Part shown: positions 10,625-22,796 of the stretch, in pieces
Layout of the letters: each line of letters opens with the position of its first letter
Position numbering within the stretch: the first letter of the stretch is position 1
Origin: Voacanga thouarsii
Lineage: Eukaryota > Streptophyta > Magnoliopsida > Gentianales > Apocynaceae
Assembly: GCA_026120185.1 (NCBI GenBank)
Contig: JANUWF010001824.1
Coordinates: 1 to 64,000 of the forward strand
Direction of reading: 5' to 3'
Length of the DNA: 64,000 nt
Notes under the pieces: generated by a model
Told to the model about the DNA's origin: nothing
Seen by the model: only the letters and a program-made list of their open reading frames with translations
Database searches by the model: none
Translations under genes and position numbers: made by a program

Positions 10625-13600
10625 TGTAATACCCTATGTTTTTAATCTTTGATAGCCCACTACATTTAATAAAATGAGCATTTGCATCAGTGGCCAGAAC
10701 AAAAGATGATCATTGTAATGAGAAGAATATTTTGGTGCAATAAAAGTATGTAGGGACCTGGATGTAATTTTGAATTTATTCTATTCATACTCTAAATTTT
10801 CAGAAAGCTACTACTTTTAATAAAATAAGAGGTTGGGGGTACACTTAGAACAAAAATTGATCAGTACGATGAGATGAGCGTTTCGGTACGAATTAGACTA
10901 TTTAGGATTCCAAGGGCATTTTCATAATTTTGACCGCATATTTTACAAGATTGAGAGAGAATTGAAGATTTTGAATGTTGCTATTGAATTCAATGGAATT
11001 TATAGAATTTATTGGCAAAATAAAATATTTTTCCAATACAGTTCCGATTGTCGGCCATTTTTGAGAAAAATTGAAAACACGGATGCAAATTTGGACATGT
11101 GGCATCATGTGATTGGTGGCCAAGGACATGTGTGAAACCATTTCATAATATTGCATGTATGAAATATTCATGCATGCAAAACTTTCTAAGTAAGTTTTAT
11201 AAAACAATTATGAAAATATGTAGAAAAAGGAGAATGCGGCAAGTGTAAAGTGGGCCACCATGCATTTAATGAAATAAAATCTCATTTGCCTTCATTTTGA
11301 CCATGTTGAGGCGGTGGAGAAGGGCTGAAATCCAGCAGCCATAAAGGGACAAGAAAAGATGGGGGGAAAAGCAAAAAAGAAAGAGAAAATGAAGGAAAGT
11401 TAGAAAAAAGAAAGAGAAAGAAAGAAGTGTATGTGTTTTTCATGTGTTCTGGGTGTTCGTGGAGCAAAATCAAGCCAAAAGATCCCACATACAAGGTAAA
11501 AGCCTATGCTTCAAGAATTAAAGCCATAGATTTCATTAAGGTTCTTATTTTGATATGAGTTGTAACATGAAAACATGAGATTTAAGATTATGATTTGGAT
11601 TAAATATGTACTATGTGAACCTTTGTGTGTACAAGAGTGTGTGTGTGTGTGTGCGCGCGCCGGTTGGATGAAGGCTTTATATGATATGTTTTATGTGGTG
11701 AATGAAGGTATTTAATTGGTGATTTAAGGGGTTATTCATGGTTGATGAGAAAAGTGGTGAAATTGGAAGAAAATGAATCTTTAATGGAAATAAACAACAG
11801 CAATTTTAATTCATGCTGGTGACTATATAGTGTTCAAAGCATGAATTTGGTAACTTGGTGGATCTTAAAATGTGAAGATTTAAAAGTTTTTCAAAGGGGG
11901 AATCTGGGGATTAAGTGCCCTAAAGGTGTTATGAATCAAGGAGAAAAAGAGAGGAATATTAAAATGTGAAAACGACATAAATTAGGGCAAAAATCTGAGA
12001 GCTTTTCATCTCAGTAATTCTTGAACGAAATCAGGCTTGGGAAAAAGGACTTCATAGAAATGTAGTTAAGAGTCTAACGAGTGTTTTGGTACATAATGAA
12101 GCTCAATCGGAGTTGTGGATCAAAACTTATGCGCAAAACAATATAGCGCATTGATTGGGAAAAATTGCAGAATTTTAGTTTTGACATAAGTGAACCTTAA
12201 GGAAGTATTTGCATGATTTTGGGAATGAAAATGCAGGAGAAGGAAATAAATGATTTCCTTCTATTTGTGAGTGTTGGTTTAAGCCTCGGCAAACTAAGCT
12301 AAACATGAAAAAATGTTTAATGTAAGTTATTCGCATTAAACAGTCGATGATGGGTTAAATACGGTACTCGAACGATATAAGCTATCTAGGACACGAGATG
12401 AGTCCCACTAGATTTCAAAACTTTTAAATGCTAGTATGCTTTACTTTTCATGAAATAACACATTACGTACTATTTTGGGATCCCTGATTTGATTCAAGGT
12501 TTTTCTGAACAATGAAATATTGTTTTGCCACGTTGGGATGGCATGAATATCATAATTAGCTTAGAAACCATAAAGGATAAAAAAAAGCATGTATTTTGTA
12601 AATATAATCCTTTTGGGATTAAATAATTGGGATTTTCTAAAATATGGTAATTTTTAGAATCAAGTATTTGGGAAATGACCAAAATGCTCTTATTGGAATT
12701 TTTTATGGAAGCATAATTAAAAACTTCGAATCTAATCCTCATCAAGGGTTAGAATTTTGAAGTTATTGAACAAAATTTCTTTTTGGAATCCGATATGGGT
12801 AAAATGACCCGGATATCCTTATTGGAACATTTTATGATGTGAAAAAGACTTTTATCCTTTTTCACTGCAGATTTTGGAAACAATCTCTCGGTATGAGATC
12901 AACTTTTGGAAAATGATATTTTTGCCTCGGAAAAATATTTTATTTGGAATTCCTTCAGGAGTATGGAATTGGTACTGGTCTTTTGAACCAGTGGAAACAT
13001 TGAGTACTCAGTAAGGATTTTGATCTTTGCCCTAGCTCATGTTAGAGATAAACAACCCAAAGTAACTTAAGTAGTTCTGGGGATTGTCTTACTCCAAACA
13101 GGGTGATAGGACATTGAGATGAGTCATCTTGGCTAGCCATTTAGCACTAGGCAATTGCTGCACTTTGTGTGAATTTTGATTTTGGGTTGTTCACGGGTTG
13201 AGCAAAACACCTAGCATTGTTCAATCCCTTGCTACCTCGATGGTGATTGGCATCAGAATTGGGACCACTGGGCTTACAGTAGCAAGTAAAATATTCTGAA
13301 TTACTCGGTATTATGCTTGTTTGCACTTACCCTTCCGACAATGCACAATGTCGAAGGCGAAGCCATATGAGCTTTGCACATCGGCCGACCTTCTGTTGAA
13401 AGAAATGCCTACAGTTTTGAAATTTTAGGCAATGACTTTGAAATGAAACATAGCTTTCAAAAAATGGTTGAGCTTTGAATAAACTATTTTTTTTAGACAG
13501 TTTTAGAATTCTTTTAGTAGAAACGTGGAAGATTTTTTCTGTAGTGACTTTTGGGGACAAAACCCAATACTATTTTTCCTTATCTACCTTTGTAAAGCAC

Positions 13601-13645
13601 TAGCACACACTTGGGGCTCACTGGATGATTTTCACTCAGACGTGT
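10625..13645 (+). repeat. Gyp1 5' LTR, left part
   Basis: It aligns with the 3' LTR at 49174 through many shared blocks up to about 12590, for example TTTTTAATCTTTGA near the start, the GCATGCAAAA block at 11172, and TGCGCAAAACAATATAGCGCATTG at 12131 versus 50664 (shared over more than 20 bases). A GT/GC microsatellite lies at about 11637-11660. The LTR is interrupted at 13646 by an Athila/Tat-like element and resumes at 20602. Confidence 0.75.
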
Positions 13646-15044
13646 TGATAGGAGAAAAATTTATCTATATTTTTCTAGTTATTTGAGGGCATTTTGTGAT
13701 ACATTTGTTGTAATAACTCGGCAAATTCTTTCATATTTGATATTTTACCATTGGAAAGGTGCTTTGGGATTTTACTGCAGAAAACAGCGAAAAAATAACA
13801 AAACTATTGCCACCGAGCACAGCCGGCGCCAGCCGTGACCTACGGAGCCGACGCTGGCCCCATACCGGCTAATAGGGAAAATTTTGAAAAAAAAAAAAAA
13901 GAATACGACCGAGCCAACCAAAGCATAGTCAGCACAAGCCATGACCTTCCAAGTCGGCGCTGGCTCCGCGCTGTGCAACATCAGGGAGCTTTCCAATTTT
14001 TACACGGATTTGGTAATTTCTAAGAGTTTTGTATTTTTCAATCTTTACACAGCCCAAAACTCTTAGGGGATGAATTTTAGCATCTTGGAAGCTTATTTAA
14101 ACAAGAAAAACACAAGACAAGAGTATGAATTCAAGGATTAAATCAGTAAATTGCTCATAAAAGGAGGAATTCATCAAATCAAAGAGCATTTTTTAAGAGA
14201 GTCTTCAAGGAAGAAAACGGAGGCTTGTCTATGAGTTCTTTCTTTAACCTTTATTTTCTTTTTCTAGAACAATGACATATTCAATGTTTTCATTGTACTT
14301 TGACAATATTTTGGGATTCATGGTATATGTATTAATTTAACTATTTGATCAATTTTCTATCATTCATGGTGTTTGATTACTTGTGATTATGGAAGAATTG
14401 ATGAAGTTAGATTTACTTCCAATTAACATGAGAAATGACGTTAGGAGTTGATTTAATTTTATTGATTTCATATTTGTTATTTCTGAATGGACTTGAGAAA
14501 CGAAGTTAAGAGTAAAGAACTTAAGTAATCAAAGGCTAGTTAATTTCACCTAGAGTATAAAGTTGTTAACTAATTTCATGTTTATGAGGATATGTTTAAT
14601 GCATCTTTTGGTTATGTTGGTTTGATTAGGAAATCTGCTAATTTAATCAAGCGATAGCGATTTTATAGATTGCGAAAGAAGTGGAGTATGTATAAGTGAA
14701 TTCATGAACTGGGAAATAATTGAACTTTACTTTATATTCCTTCATGATGCCAAGATAATGATTAATTGAGATAATTGCTAAATGATTCATTGTCATGTTT
14801 TTTACGATTGTTGTCCAAATTGCATATTCCTACATCATTGAGTTGTATATATTTCTTTATTTTTATCTTCATTACCTTATCTCTTTATTTGGTCAGTTAA
14901 ATAATGAATGAAAATGGATTATTGTATACTTGTTCCTTTGAGGATCGATACTTATTAATTCCCTATACTCTGCTTGTGATGAGTGTACATACTCGTATGT
15001 ATATTTTGGGATTAATGTCTTAATTAAAACTTGACTAAGGCATG
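13646..15044 (+). repeat. 5' LTR of element 3 (continues at 16934-16976)
   Basis: It starts TGATAGGAG. It parallels the LTR at 19176 base for base over long stretches, including the GGAGCCGACGCT motif and the CTTGTCTATGAGTTCTTTC segment. It is broken after GCATG (15040-15044) by a solo LTR; the final 43 bases, ending TTTATGCATCT, lie at 16934-16976. Its summed length (1442 bp) fits the 1426 bp of the partner LTR. Confidence 0.75.
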
Positions 15045-16928
15045 TGATAGGGCCTAAATTAGTCATATTTTTCCTAGTTATGTAAGGCTATTTTGTGATA
15101 CATTTTGTATAATAACTAGTCATATTCCTTCCTATTTGATATTTCCCTTATAAAAATATTTTTCTGTAATTTTATGCAAAAATAAGGAAAAATTAGAGGT
15201 AATTGTGTGATTTTTCAGAATAGAGGCGGTGCTAGCCCGAGAAGGATAGCCGTCGCTAGTCTGTCACTGGAGGAACAAAGAAAAAGCAAAGAAATAGAGT
15301 AGAACAGAGGAAGCAAATTGCAATTGGAATTAAAGGAAAGTGCAGCTTCATGGCTTAATTGAGCTGACAGCAAGAAAAGGACAACATCAAAATAAAGGAA
15401 GACATTTCGGTCAACAAATGTGGCTGAGAAAAGGACAAAAGCAGCAAGTGAAGACAAAGTCAACAATTTCGGCAAAATCGGTCTTTAGCTAAAGTAGATG
15501 GAATTCGGCTCAGCAAGTCTATGCAACAACATGAAAACGAAAATAGAATTTCGGTGGCTTATAGGCTTGGGAAAACGGCTCGACTGAGCCGATTACAACA
15601 AAGTTGATTTCGGTTGCTAGGTTTCAGCAGTTTCATAGCTCGAAAGAAAGGAAGCCTCCTCATGGCTTGATTGGAAACTGATTTCAGGCAAATTACAATC
15701 CCACAAGAATTGTGCTTCAAGTGCAAAATATTTAGCACAACACAACAAAAGCAAAGGCTAATTCAGATTTCTAATTCTCAATTGATCAGATTAAGGCGGT
15801 GGATGGTGGACTCTCAATGTTTACTTCGATTGTTTTATTTAGACTTTTATTAGGACAATTTCTAATCCTTTTTGGTTTTGAATTTTAGGTAATTACTTCT
15901 TCTTTATTTAGGATTCTTTTAGGAATTTTGTAAGCCTATAAATAAAGCCCAATTTACCCTAGGAAAAGGGGGGGAGGGGTGTACAATGTAGGGACTTAGA
16001 TTTATTTTAGAGTGCATCACCAATATTTTCTCAAGAGAAATAGTTCAAGAAGAATTGTACAAGAAGGTCTACAAAGGAAGAAGAAGAAGATTTGTCTATG
16101 AGTATCTATTTCTTTACTTTGTTTTCTTTTTCTTGACCAATGGTGTATTAATTATTTTATTGTAATTTGACATTGTTTTAGGTGTTCATGATTTTTAGAG
16201 TTATTTGATCTTTTGATTAATTGATTTTTCTTCTTGGTATTCAATTACTTAGGTTGATTACGAGATTAATTGGTTGTTTCTTTCCATTAACTTATTTGGA
16301 AAAGAGGTTAGTGGTGGTTTCAATTTATTGATTTCATATATGTTGTCTCTTAACTTACTTGGAAAGGGGGCTAATTGCTAAGAACTGGTAATTAAAGGTT
16401 AATTGATGTCTGTCAGGAATGGATTCATTGGTTAATTGCATATTTTAAGTTTGCCAGGATTGAAAATTCAATCAAAGGATTATGTTTAATGCATCTTTTG
16501 GGTAGAACTGACTGAGACTGGAATGCGATGCTATGTTATCTAGAAGATAGGGATTCATGGAATGGAAATGAAGTGAGTCTATATTAATCCTTCATGATGC
16601 CAAGAGAATGATTAGTTATGACAATGGTTAGGTACTTTAAGGTTATGTTTGCCAAAATAATGATTTAAGTTATATACTTCTCCATCCTTGACAGGTATAT
16701 ATTTTTATTTTTATTTCTTTTTCACTTTATAGAGTCGGTTAAACAATGAAAGAAGGGTGATTAATATCTACTTGTTCCTTGAGGATCGACACTCGTTTGA
16801 ACCATATGCTCTGTTAATGATGAGTACACTTGCTCATATATGTAATTTGGGGTTAATGTTTTAATTTAAACTTAATTGGGAATGTACTTATTTTTATATG
16901 ATTTTTATATCCAAATAAATACGCATTA
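15045..16928 (+). repeat. Solo Athila/Tat-like LTR with target duplication GCATG
   Basis: It starts TGATAGGGCC and ends ACGCATTA (TG...TA, the last C decayed to T). It is flanked on both sides by GCATG (15040-15044 and 16929-16933). The uninterrupted partner LTR at 20560-20601 reads straight across the equivalent site, which confirms the insertion point. It is a different subfamily from its host LTR: 1884 bp long, TATA at 15936, GGCGGTGCTAGCC motif at 15224. A solo LTR with intact target duplication arises by recombination between the two LTRs of a former full element. Confidence 0.85.
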
Positions 16929-16997
16929 GCATGGATTAAATGTGATGATTTTTATACATGTAAAATTTATGCATCTAAAGTACCCCCATTTTTCTAG

Positions 16998-17841
16998 ATA
17001 GAGAAAGGTTAGCTGCCATCCTCCATGTGAATGATGAAGCCCCTTGGTTAGCTGTCAATCTCAACAACCAAAAGATATTTTCTGATCCGGAGTGGAAAGT
17101 AAGTGATACTAGAGCTGCCTTGAGATTGTATAGGAGAGGTCCCATTGGGCAACTAAGGTTTTACTCTAATAATGATCTTGAAGTCAACTTATATGCCCTA
17201 GTCTATATTTTTTCTTACAATATTATTCCAAAAGCTTGTGAGTTCAATGAGTCCCGGGTTTTTTACTTGTACATTCTTCATAGGATGATGCACAGTCTAC
17301 CCAACCTGCTTACTCCTTTAATCATTCAATCCATGCGGATGTGATCTATTCTCACCTCTTTACAAAAGCTTTTGTCTTCCCTCTTGTGATAATAAAAATT
17401 GTAGAAGCCTTTAGTATTAGCTTGGAGGGGAAACATACTGTAACCACCATGGAGCATGATACAGTTACTGAGTAGACACTTACTAGATGTGGTTATAGTA
17501 CGGAGGTAAGGCATTGTTTACGACCTTTTGATGTGCAATACCCGGGACGAGTTAAACTTCCACCCGAAGAAGAAGAACATCTTACACCACCACCTAGAGC
17601 TTGTGCTAATAGTTGCCACAACCAATCTGGGAGTGATTTTGAGGCTGAGGTGGGAGGTCAATTAGAGCATTTGTGAGTACACATGGAAACCCAAACGGAG
17701 ATATTGCTATATCTACGCGAGTCCATGACTAACCTTACTCGAAGGGAAAATGCTCAAGAACAGCAATGGGTGTAATGGTTGCAAAGATTTCTGGACACTC
17801 AAGGAGGCAATGGTAGCCATGAGGCCAATGCTGAGGATTGA
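16998..17841 (+). pseudogene. Putative plant transposon protein gene, middle and 3' part
   Basis: The longest open piece is 17027-17344. Its order of motifs (AAILHVNDEAPWLAV, DPEWKVSDTRAAL, LYALVYIFSYNIIPKACEF, YLYILHRMMHSLP) parallels the copy at 7191-7860 (LLATILALRDEGIWV, LLVYLLGFNVSP, DIYVLQKLIQ). Downstream, through several stops, come a Pro-rich segment and a helical C-terminus (about 17680-17841) rich in Gln/Glu, ending at TGA 17839-17841. The N-terminal third is missing because the interior deletion of element 3 begins inside the gene. Function is unknown; the family is recognised only by pattern. Confidence 0.6.
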
Positions 17842-19175
17842 GTATTTTTCCACTCTTATGTATTTCTTTTCTTTGGCTTTCTTTTTTCTTTATATTTTCA
17901 TGACCATTCTTAGGATTTCTTTTTAGTTTTTCTCTTTCCTTTTCTTTTCCTTTATTTTGATTTTATTGTTCTTTTTCTAGATTTACGCTTCTATTTTTGT
18001 TTATTTTATTTTTAGGTACAATTTCCCTTATGCCTCCTTGTGATGAATTCACATATGTTGAAGTTTAAAATGTAATGGAAGTATTTTCTTTTCTCTATTC
18101 TTCCTCTTTAACTATTTTTAGTACCTTAGCTTTGCTTTCATTATCATATTTTTAGCCGTTGAGGACAATGTCTAATTTAAGTGTGGGGGAGAGTTTAGTT
18201 TTAAATGTATTCTCCATATCTTTTTCTGAAATTTTAAAACATATTTGTGCTTTCAATGCCTTAGCAAGGCTGTGATTATCTTTCTTCTTTGGATATTAGA
18301 TTTGTCAATCATTTGGTGGATTTTCATTGACATTAAAATGGTTTATTGGATAGGATGTGTTAAGACTTGAGAATTTAGGTAAATATTGTTTATGCATTGG
18401 TATTTGATTATTATTTGACTCATCTAGTTTAAATCTGGATAATGTGAGGAATATGGAAAATGTTTTTGGCTAACTCTTGTATTATGGGATAGAATTTTCC
18501 TTGACATGGAGTTATATTGAGGAATGAGAAAATATTATGGACAATTGTTGTGATGGTTGTTATTGAAAAAAAAAAAAAAGAGATGGTTATTGTTGATGAG
18601 AAATTATTTTTGCTTGATTATGGGGGGCCAATATAGATAATGAAGAGAAACTCACTTTTTTTAGGCTATTAATTCTCAAAAGCAAATGAAAAAAAGAGAT
18701 TGTTGAAAAAATTATGAGTGATGACTATAGGAGGGCTAATACAGTGTGTGAAGATAAATCCATACACTTGAGGCTATCAATTCCCTAACTCATTTTAAAA
18801 AATTGAGAGAAAATATTTTGAGTGTTCTCCTCAAAACATGACTTAAGTTATGCAATTTTTAGACTTATAATGCTTAAGTTGGTAGATAGCTTGACTTGTA
18901 TGATTCATATTTTCCATACTTTTACTTGAAGAGTGAAATAATATTCTTAGACTAGTGTATAAACTTGTTTAATTCAAATTCAAGGGCTTTGGTATGTCTT
19001 GTTTGGTATTGTGTTTTGTAAATGATTTCAAAGGATTGAAAAAATGACAAGGACATATCTAAAGTTTGAGAGGTAATTATGATTTCTCTAAGTGAAATTT
19101 TTGAAAGGATGTCTTGTTTTTCTTTGTTTAAGGGCTTTGCTTGAGAACAAACAATGGTTCAAGTATGGGGGAATG
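17842..19175 (+). other. 3' non-coding interior of element 3, with two PPT-like tracts
   Basis: This is a pyrimidine-rich stretch (about 17850-18120), then a tract with TTTAAGTGTGGGGGAGAG at about 18176, then AT-rich non-coding DNA. The true PPT follows at 19163-19175 (GTATGGGGGAATG), immediately before the 3' LTR. No coding capacity is seen. The two G-rich tracts share the preceding GAGGACAATGTC/GAGAACAAACAATGGTTC context. Confidence 0.6.
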
Positions 19176-20601
19176 CGATAAGGGCAAAATTTATCTATAT
19201 TTTTTCTAGTTATTTGACTGTATTTTGTAATACATTTATTGTAATAATATGGCATATTCCTTCATATTTAATATTCTTACCCTTGGAAAGACGTTGTGGG
19301 ATTTTATTGTAGAAAACGACAAAAAAATGACAAAACCGTCGCCGTCCGTGACCCACGGAGCCGACGCTAGCCCCATTCTGGCAAAAAGGAAAATTTTACA
19401 GAAAAAATTGAGTACAACCAAGCTGACCAGAGCATGGCCGGTGCTAGTTGTGACCCTCCAAGCCGGCGTTAGCTCCGCTCTGTGGGACGTTGGCGAGCTT
19501 TCCAATTTTTTCTCGGATTTGGTAATTTCTAAGAGTTTTGGTATTTTCCAATCTCTACTCAGCCCAGAACTCTTAGGGGACGAATTTTAATATCTTGAAA
19601 GCTTATTTAAACAAGAAAAACATAAGAGAAGAGTATGAATTCGAGGATCAAATCAATAAATCGCTTATAAAAGGAGGAATTCATCAAATCAAAGAGCATT
19701 GTTCAAGAGAGTCTTCAAGGAAGAAATATGAGGCTTGTCTATGAGTTCTTTCTTTAACCTTTGTATTCTTTTCTATAATAATGACATTTTCAATGTTTTT
19801 CACTGTACTTTGACAATATTTTAGGATTCATGATATGTGTATTAATTTAGCTATTACATCAATTTAATATCTTTGTTGGTGTTTGATTACTTGTGATTAA
19901 TGTTAGAATTGATGAAGTTAGATTTACTTCTAATTGACTTGGGAAATGATGTTAGGAGTTGATTTAATTTTATTGATTTCATATTTGTTATTTTTTAATA
20001 GACTTGGGAAATAAAGTTAAGAGCAAAGAACTTAAGTAATCAAAGGCTTGTCAATTTTGCCTAGAGTATAGAGTCGTTGACTAATTTTATGTTTATGAGG
20101 AATTGTGTTTCATGCATCTCTTGGTTATATTGGTTTGATTAGAAAATCTGCTAATTTAATCAAGAGATAGTGATTCCATGGATTGGGAAAGATGTGCAGT
20201 CTGTATAAGTGAATTCAAGACTTGGGAAATAATTGAACTTTACTTTATATTCCTTCATGATGCCAATATGATGATTAGTTGAGATAATCGTTAAATGATT
20301 CATTGTCATGTTTTTTAGGATTGTTGTCTAAATTGCATATTCCTACATCATTGAGTTGTATATATTTCTTTATTTTTATCTTCACTATCTTATCACTTTA
20401 TTCGGTCGGTTAAAAAACGAATGAAAAGTGACTATTGTGTACTTGTTCCTTTGAGGATTGATACTTGTTAATTCCCTATACTATGTTAGGGATGAGTATA
20501 CTTGCTCGTATATGTATTTTAAGTTTAATGTTTTAATTAAAACTTAACTAAGGGATGGATTTAAATTTGATGATTTTTATACACCTAAAATTTATGCATC
20601 A
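19176..20601 (+). repeat. 3' LTR of element 3 (1426 bp)
   Basis: It is preceded by a PPT and starts CGATAAGGG, where the first T of TGATA has become C. It ends TTTATGCATCA. It is homologous along its length to the split LTR at 13646-15044/16934-16976. Confidence 0.75.
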
Positions 20602-20903
20602 CAGTCTTTTATCTTATTTTACGATCCAGAGTTCAGTAGTCGCACGAATAGGAAGGATAGCAAAGTATAGGTCTGGATACTTCTTCTTTTACATAAGTAC
20701 ATTACTGGTGTATTACGGCTAGTTGAATGTATAGGACCTCATTTTTGTATATTACATTATATCCGTTTGGTTTTGTTATATCAATCTAGGCATTATTTAC
20801 TTATCTGGCTTAACCGTTATAAAGACCCCTTGTTTGGGTTACTAGACAGGGCGACACCCATTTATAGTACGCTTCTGTTGTTATTGTTGGTAGGGGTGTT
20901 ATA
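20602..20903 (+). repeat. Gyp1 5' LTR, right end
   Basis: It matches 62731-62920 closely: the TGTATATTACATTATATCC, TTATATCAATCTAGGC, ATTTACTTATCTG and GACACCCATTTATAGTA words are shared. It ends GGGGTGTTATA, with the final CA decayed to TA, two bases before the PBS. Confidence 0.8.
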
Positions 20904-20905
20904 TT

Positions 20906-20917
20906 TTGTATCAGAGC
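20906..20917 (+). promoter_or_regulatory. Gyp1 primer binding site (tRNA-iMet type)
   Basis: TTGTATCAGAGC matches the standard TGGTATCAGAGC with one substitution, two bases after the LTR end. Confidence 0.8.
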
Positions 20918-21028
20918 ATAGTTGTTATAAAACTCTTGTATCGCTATAGGAACAGATAGAACTTTTTTATCATGTAGGCATGACAGGTAGGAATGACAAG
21001 GGGAAACACCCAGTAGATGATCTCAGAG

Positions 21029-22782
21029 TGTTGGATTGTATGCCCTCTTAGACTAGGTTTCTGATGTAAAATCGAATATTTTAATAAAAGAATTTATTTT
21101 CAGAAATTGTTTGTGAATTTACTTTTTGTTTTTGCACAATTTTCGTTTGGAACAGACCCATTGTGTTTAAATAAGTGGTCTAAGTGAATGGTGGTCTTTC
21201 ACAGTAATGTATGGATCACGGGTTATTTAAACACATAAACTTTTGTTCTTAACCTATTAATGAGACTGGGAATCTCATCATGTTTATGTTATTATGCTAT
21301 GAATTCCAAATGAGGAATGGCTTACCTTTAGCCAGTGAGTAGTCCACTCACTTCATGACATAAGTGTATTTTGAATGCGTAGGACAGGACCTGTAGTAGT
21401 GGTTTCTAAAAGTACTTTATGATAGAAACCTAGACTACTACCGCTACAGGGTGGACTAGTACTCTACGACTTGAGTATGAGTTGGTGGTCTGGCGAAGCT
21501 GGTAGCATATACTTTGATTTGCTATAGTTGAAGTTCTATCGTAGGGCCAATATACTTGCATGTTGGGTATGTGTGACGAGTTAGTTAAGACAGACTTGTA
21601 TAAGATAGTTTCTGCACTATATCACCCCTTGTGGTTGTCCGAATGGTCTAAAATGCCCAGGGCCCTGGGAAACATGACTAGGATGTTTGCTTTAGGATAG
21701 CTCCCTTGGAAAGCGAAAACACTCCATGAAGTTGTGGATCATTGGACTAGAAGCCTAAGGATGGTAGATGTCATTTAGAGGGGTGTCAGTACATTTCTTC
21801 CTCTCTAAATGTACGACGATGTGTAGAGGGGTATTTTAGTCATTTCACATGTAGGTCGGAGACTTAGCTAACGCAGCATTGTCCTTGGGGTCAATATTTC
21901 CATATGGTGATATTAGGAAATATTTAAAATGCAAAATACAGATATTTTTATGGCAAGGGCATTTTGATCATTTTAGTAGCTAATGCGGTGTGTCTTTTGG
22001 TCGCCAGTATAGACCGTGAGTCCTAATTAAATACGGGCTAAAGAATTGATTTTAAATTAAATGGAATTTATTTTATTTAGGTAGCCTGATTTAATTATTG
22101 GGCCAGAATAAAATAAAGGTCTATGGAGAGAGAGAATTAATTAAATTAGTTTGGTGGGTTAATTAATTATTCAGGGCTTTGGCCCAGTTTGAATAATTAA
22201 AGATTAACCTGGGACTAAACTAATATATGCTTAATTAATTGGACTGGTTTATTTGGGCTGAAAAATTAATTATTTATTAATTGGGCCATTTATTTGGTTT
22301 TAGTTAGAATAATTAGTTAAGCCCAAAAAGGTTAAACTAAGAGTCCAATGGCCCAATCCAGTTTAACCTAGGGTTTTATTTTGGTGAAACAGGAGAAAAA
22401 AAAAACAACGTTGTTTTTCCAGTGCTTCCTCTCTGTGAAAAATACCAGATGTTTTTTTCCTCTCCCTCTCCAGAAAATATTCTTTAGCCCCAAGGTTGTT
22501 TCACCAAAACGATATTAGGCAGGCCATATACTAAAAGATCGAAAGCTAGGCATTCATCTACATGCAAAGACGAAGTAGAAGGCTTGCAAGAATTGCACCA
22601 GAAGTTTCCACGAGCGTGCCTACCCCAGTTTTGCATATTCCAGTTCAGCCGATTTTGAGAACAAGAAGAAGAGGTAATGAGAAAAATTTTTTTTCCCTTT
22701 TTCTTCTTCACACATGAGTGCTGTGTTTTTGTTGTTCCTTGGCTGTCTTTTTGGCTATGTTTCGCTTGCAATTTTATCTTCA
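21029..22782 (+). repeat. Cop1 5' LTR
   Basis: It starts TGTTGGATTG and ends TTTTATCTTCA, followed by AT and the PBS. It is collinear with 28548-30300 with scattered substitutions, and similar to the LTRs of Cop2 (- strand) and the fragments at 51152 and 61965. Confidence 0.92.
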
Positions 22783-22784
22783 AT

Positions 22785-22796
22785 TGGTATCAGAGC
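22785..22796 (+). promoter_or_regulatory. Cop1 primer binding site (tRNA-iMet)
   Basis: TGGTATCAGAGC is a perfect match to the usual plant tRNA-iMet complementary site, two bases after the LTR. Confidence 0.92.

Larger units (their letters stand above)
13646..20601 (+). mobile_element. Athila/Tat-like element 3, internally deleted, inside Gyp1 5' LTR
   Basis: Two similar LTRs (13646-15044 plus 16934-16976, and 19176-20601) flank a short interior of about 2.2 kb. The interior starts abruptly in the middle of a transposon-protein gene, with no PBS, gag or pol, so a large deletion has removed the 5' interior. The PPT is intact before the 3' LTR. A solo LTR (15045-16928) sits inside the 5' LTR. 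I could not match the flanks CGTGT (left) and CAGTC (right) as a target duplication. Confidence 0.7.

Noticed and set aside
13772..14023. Overlapping frames on both strands (also 19236-19590)
   Set aside because: They fall on the GC-rich motif cluster of Athila/Tat-like LTRs, where stops are rare on both strands. No domain.
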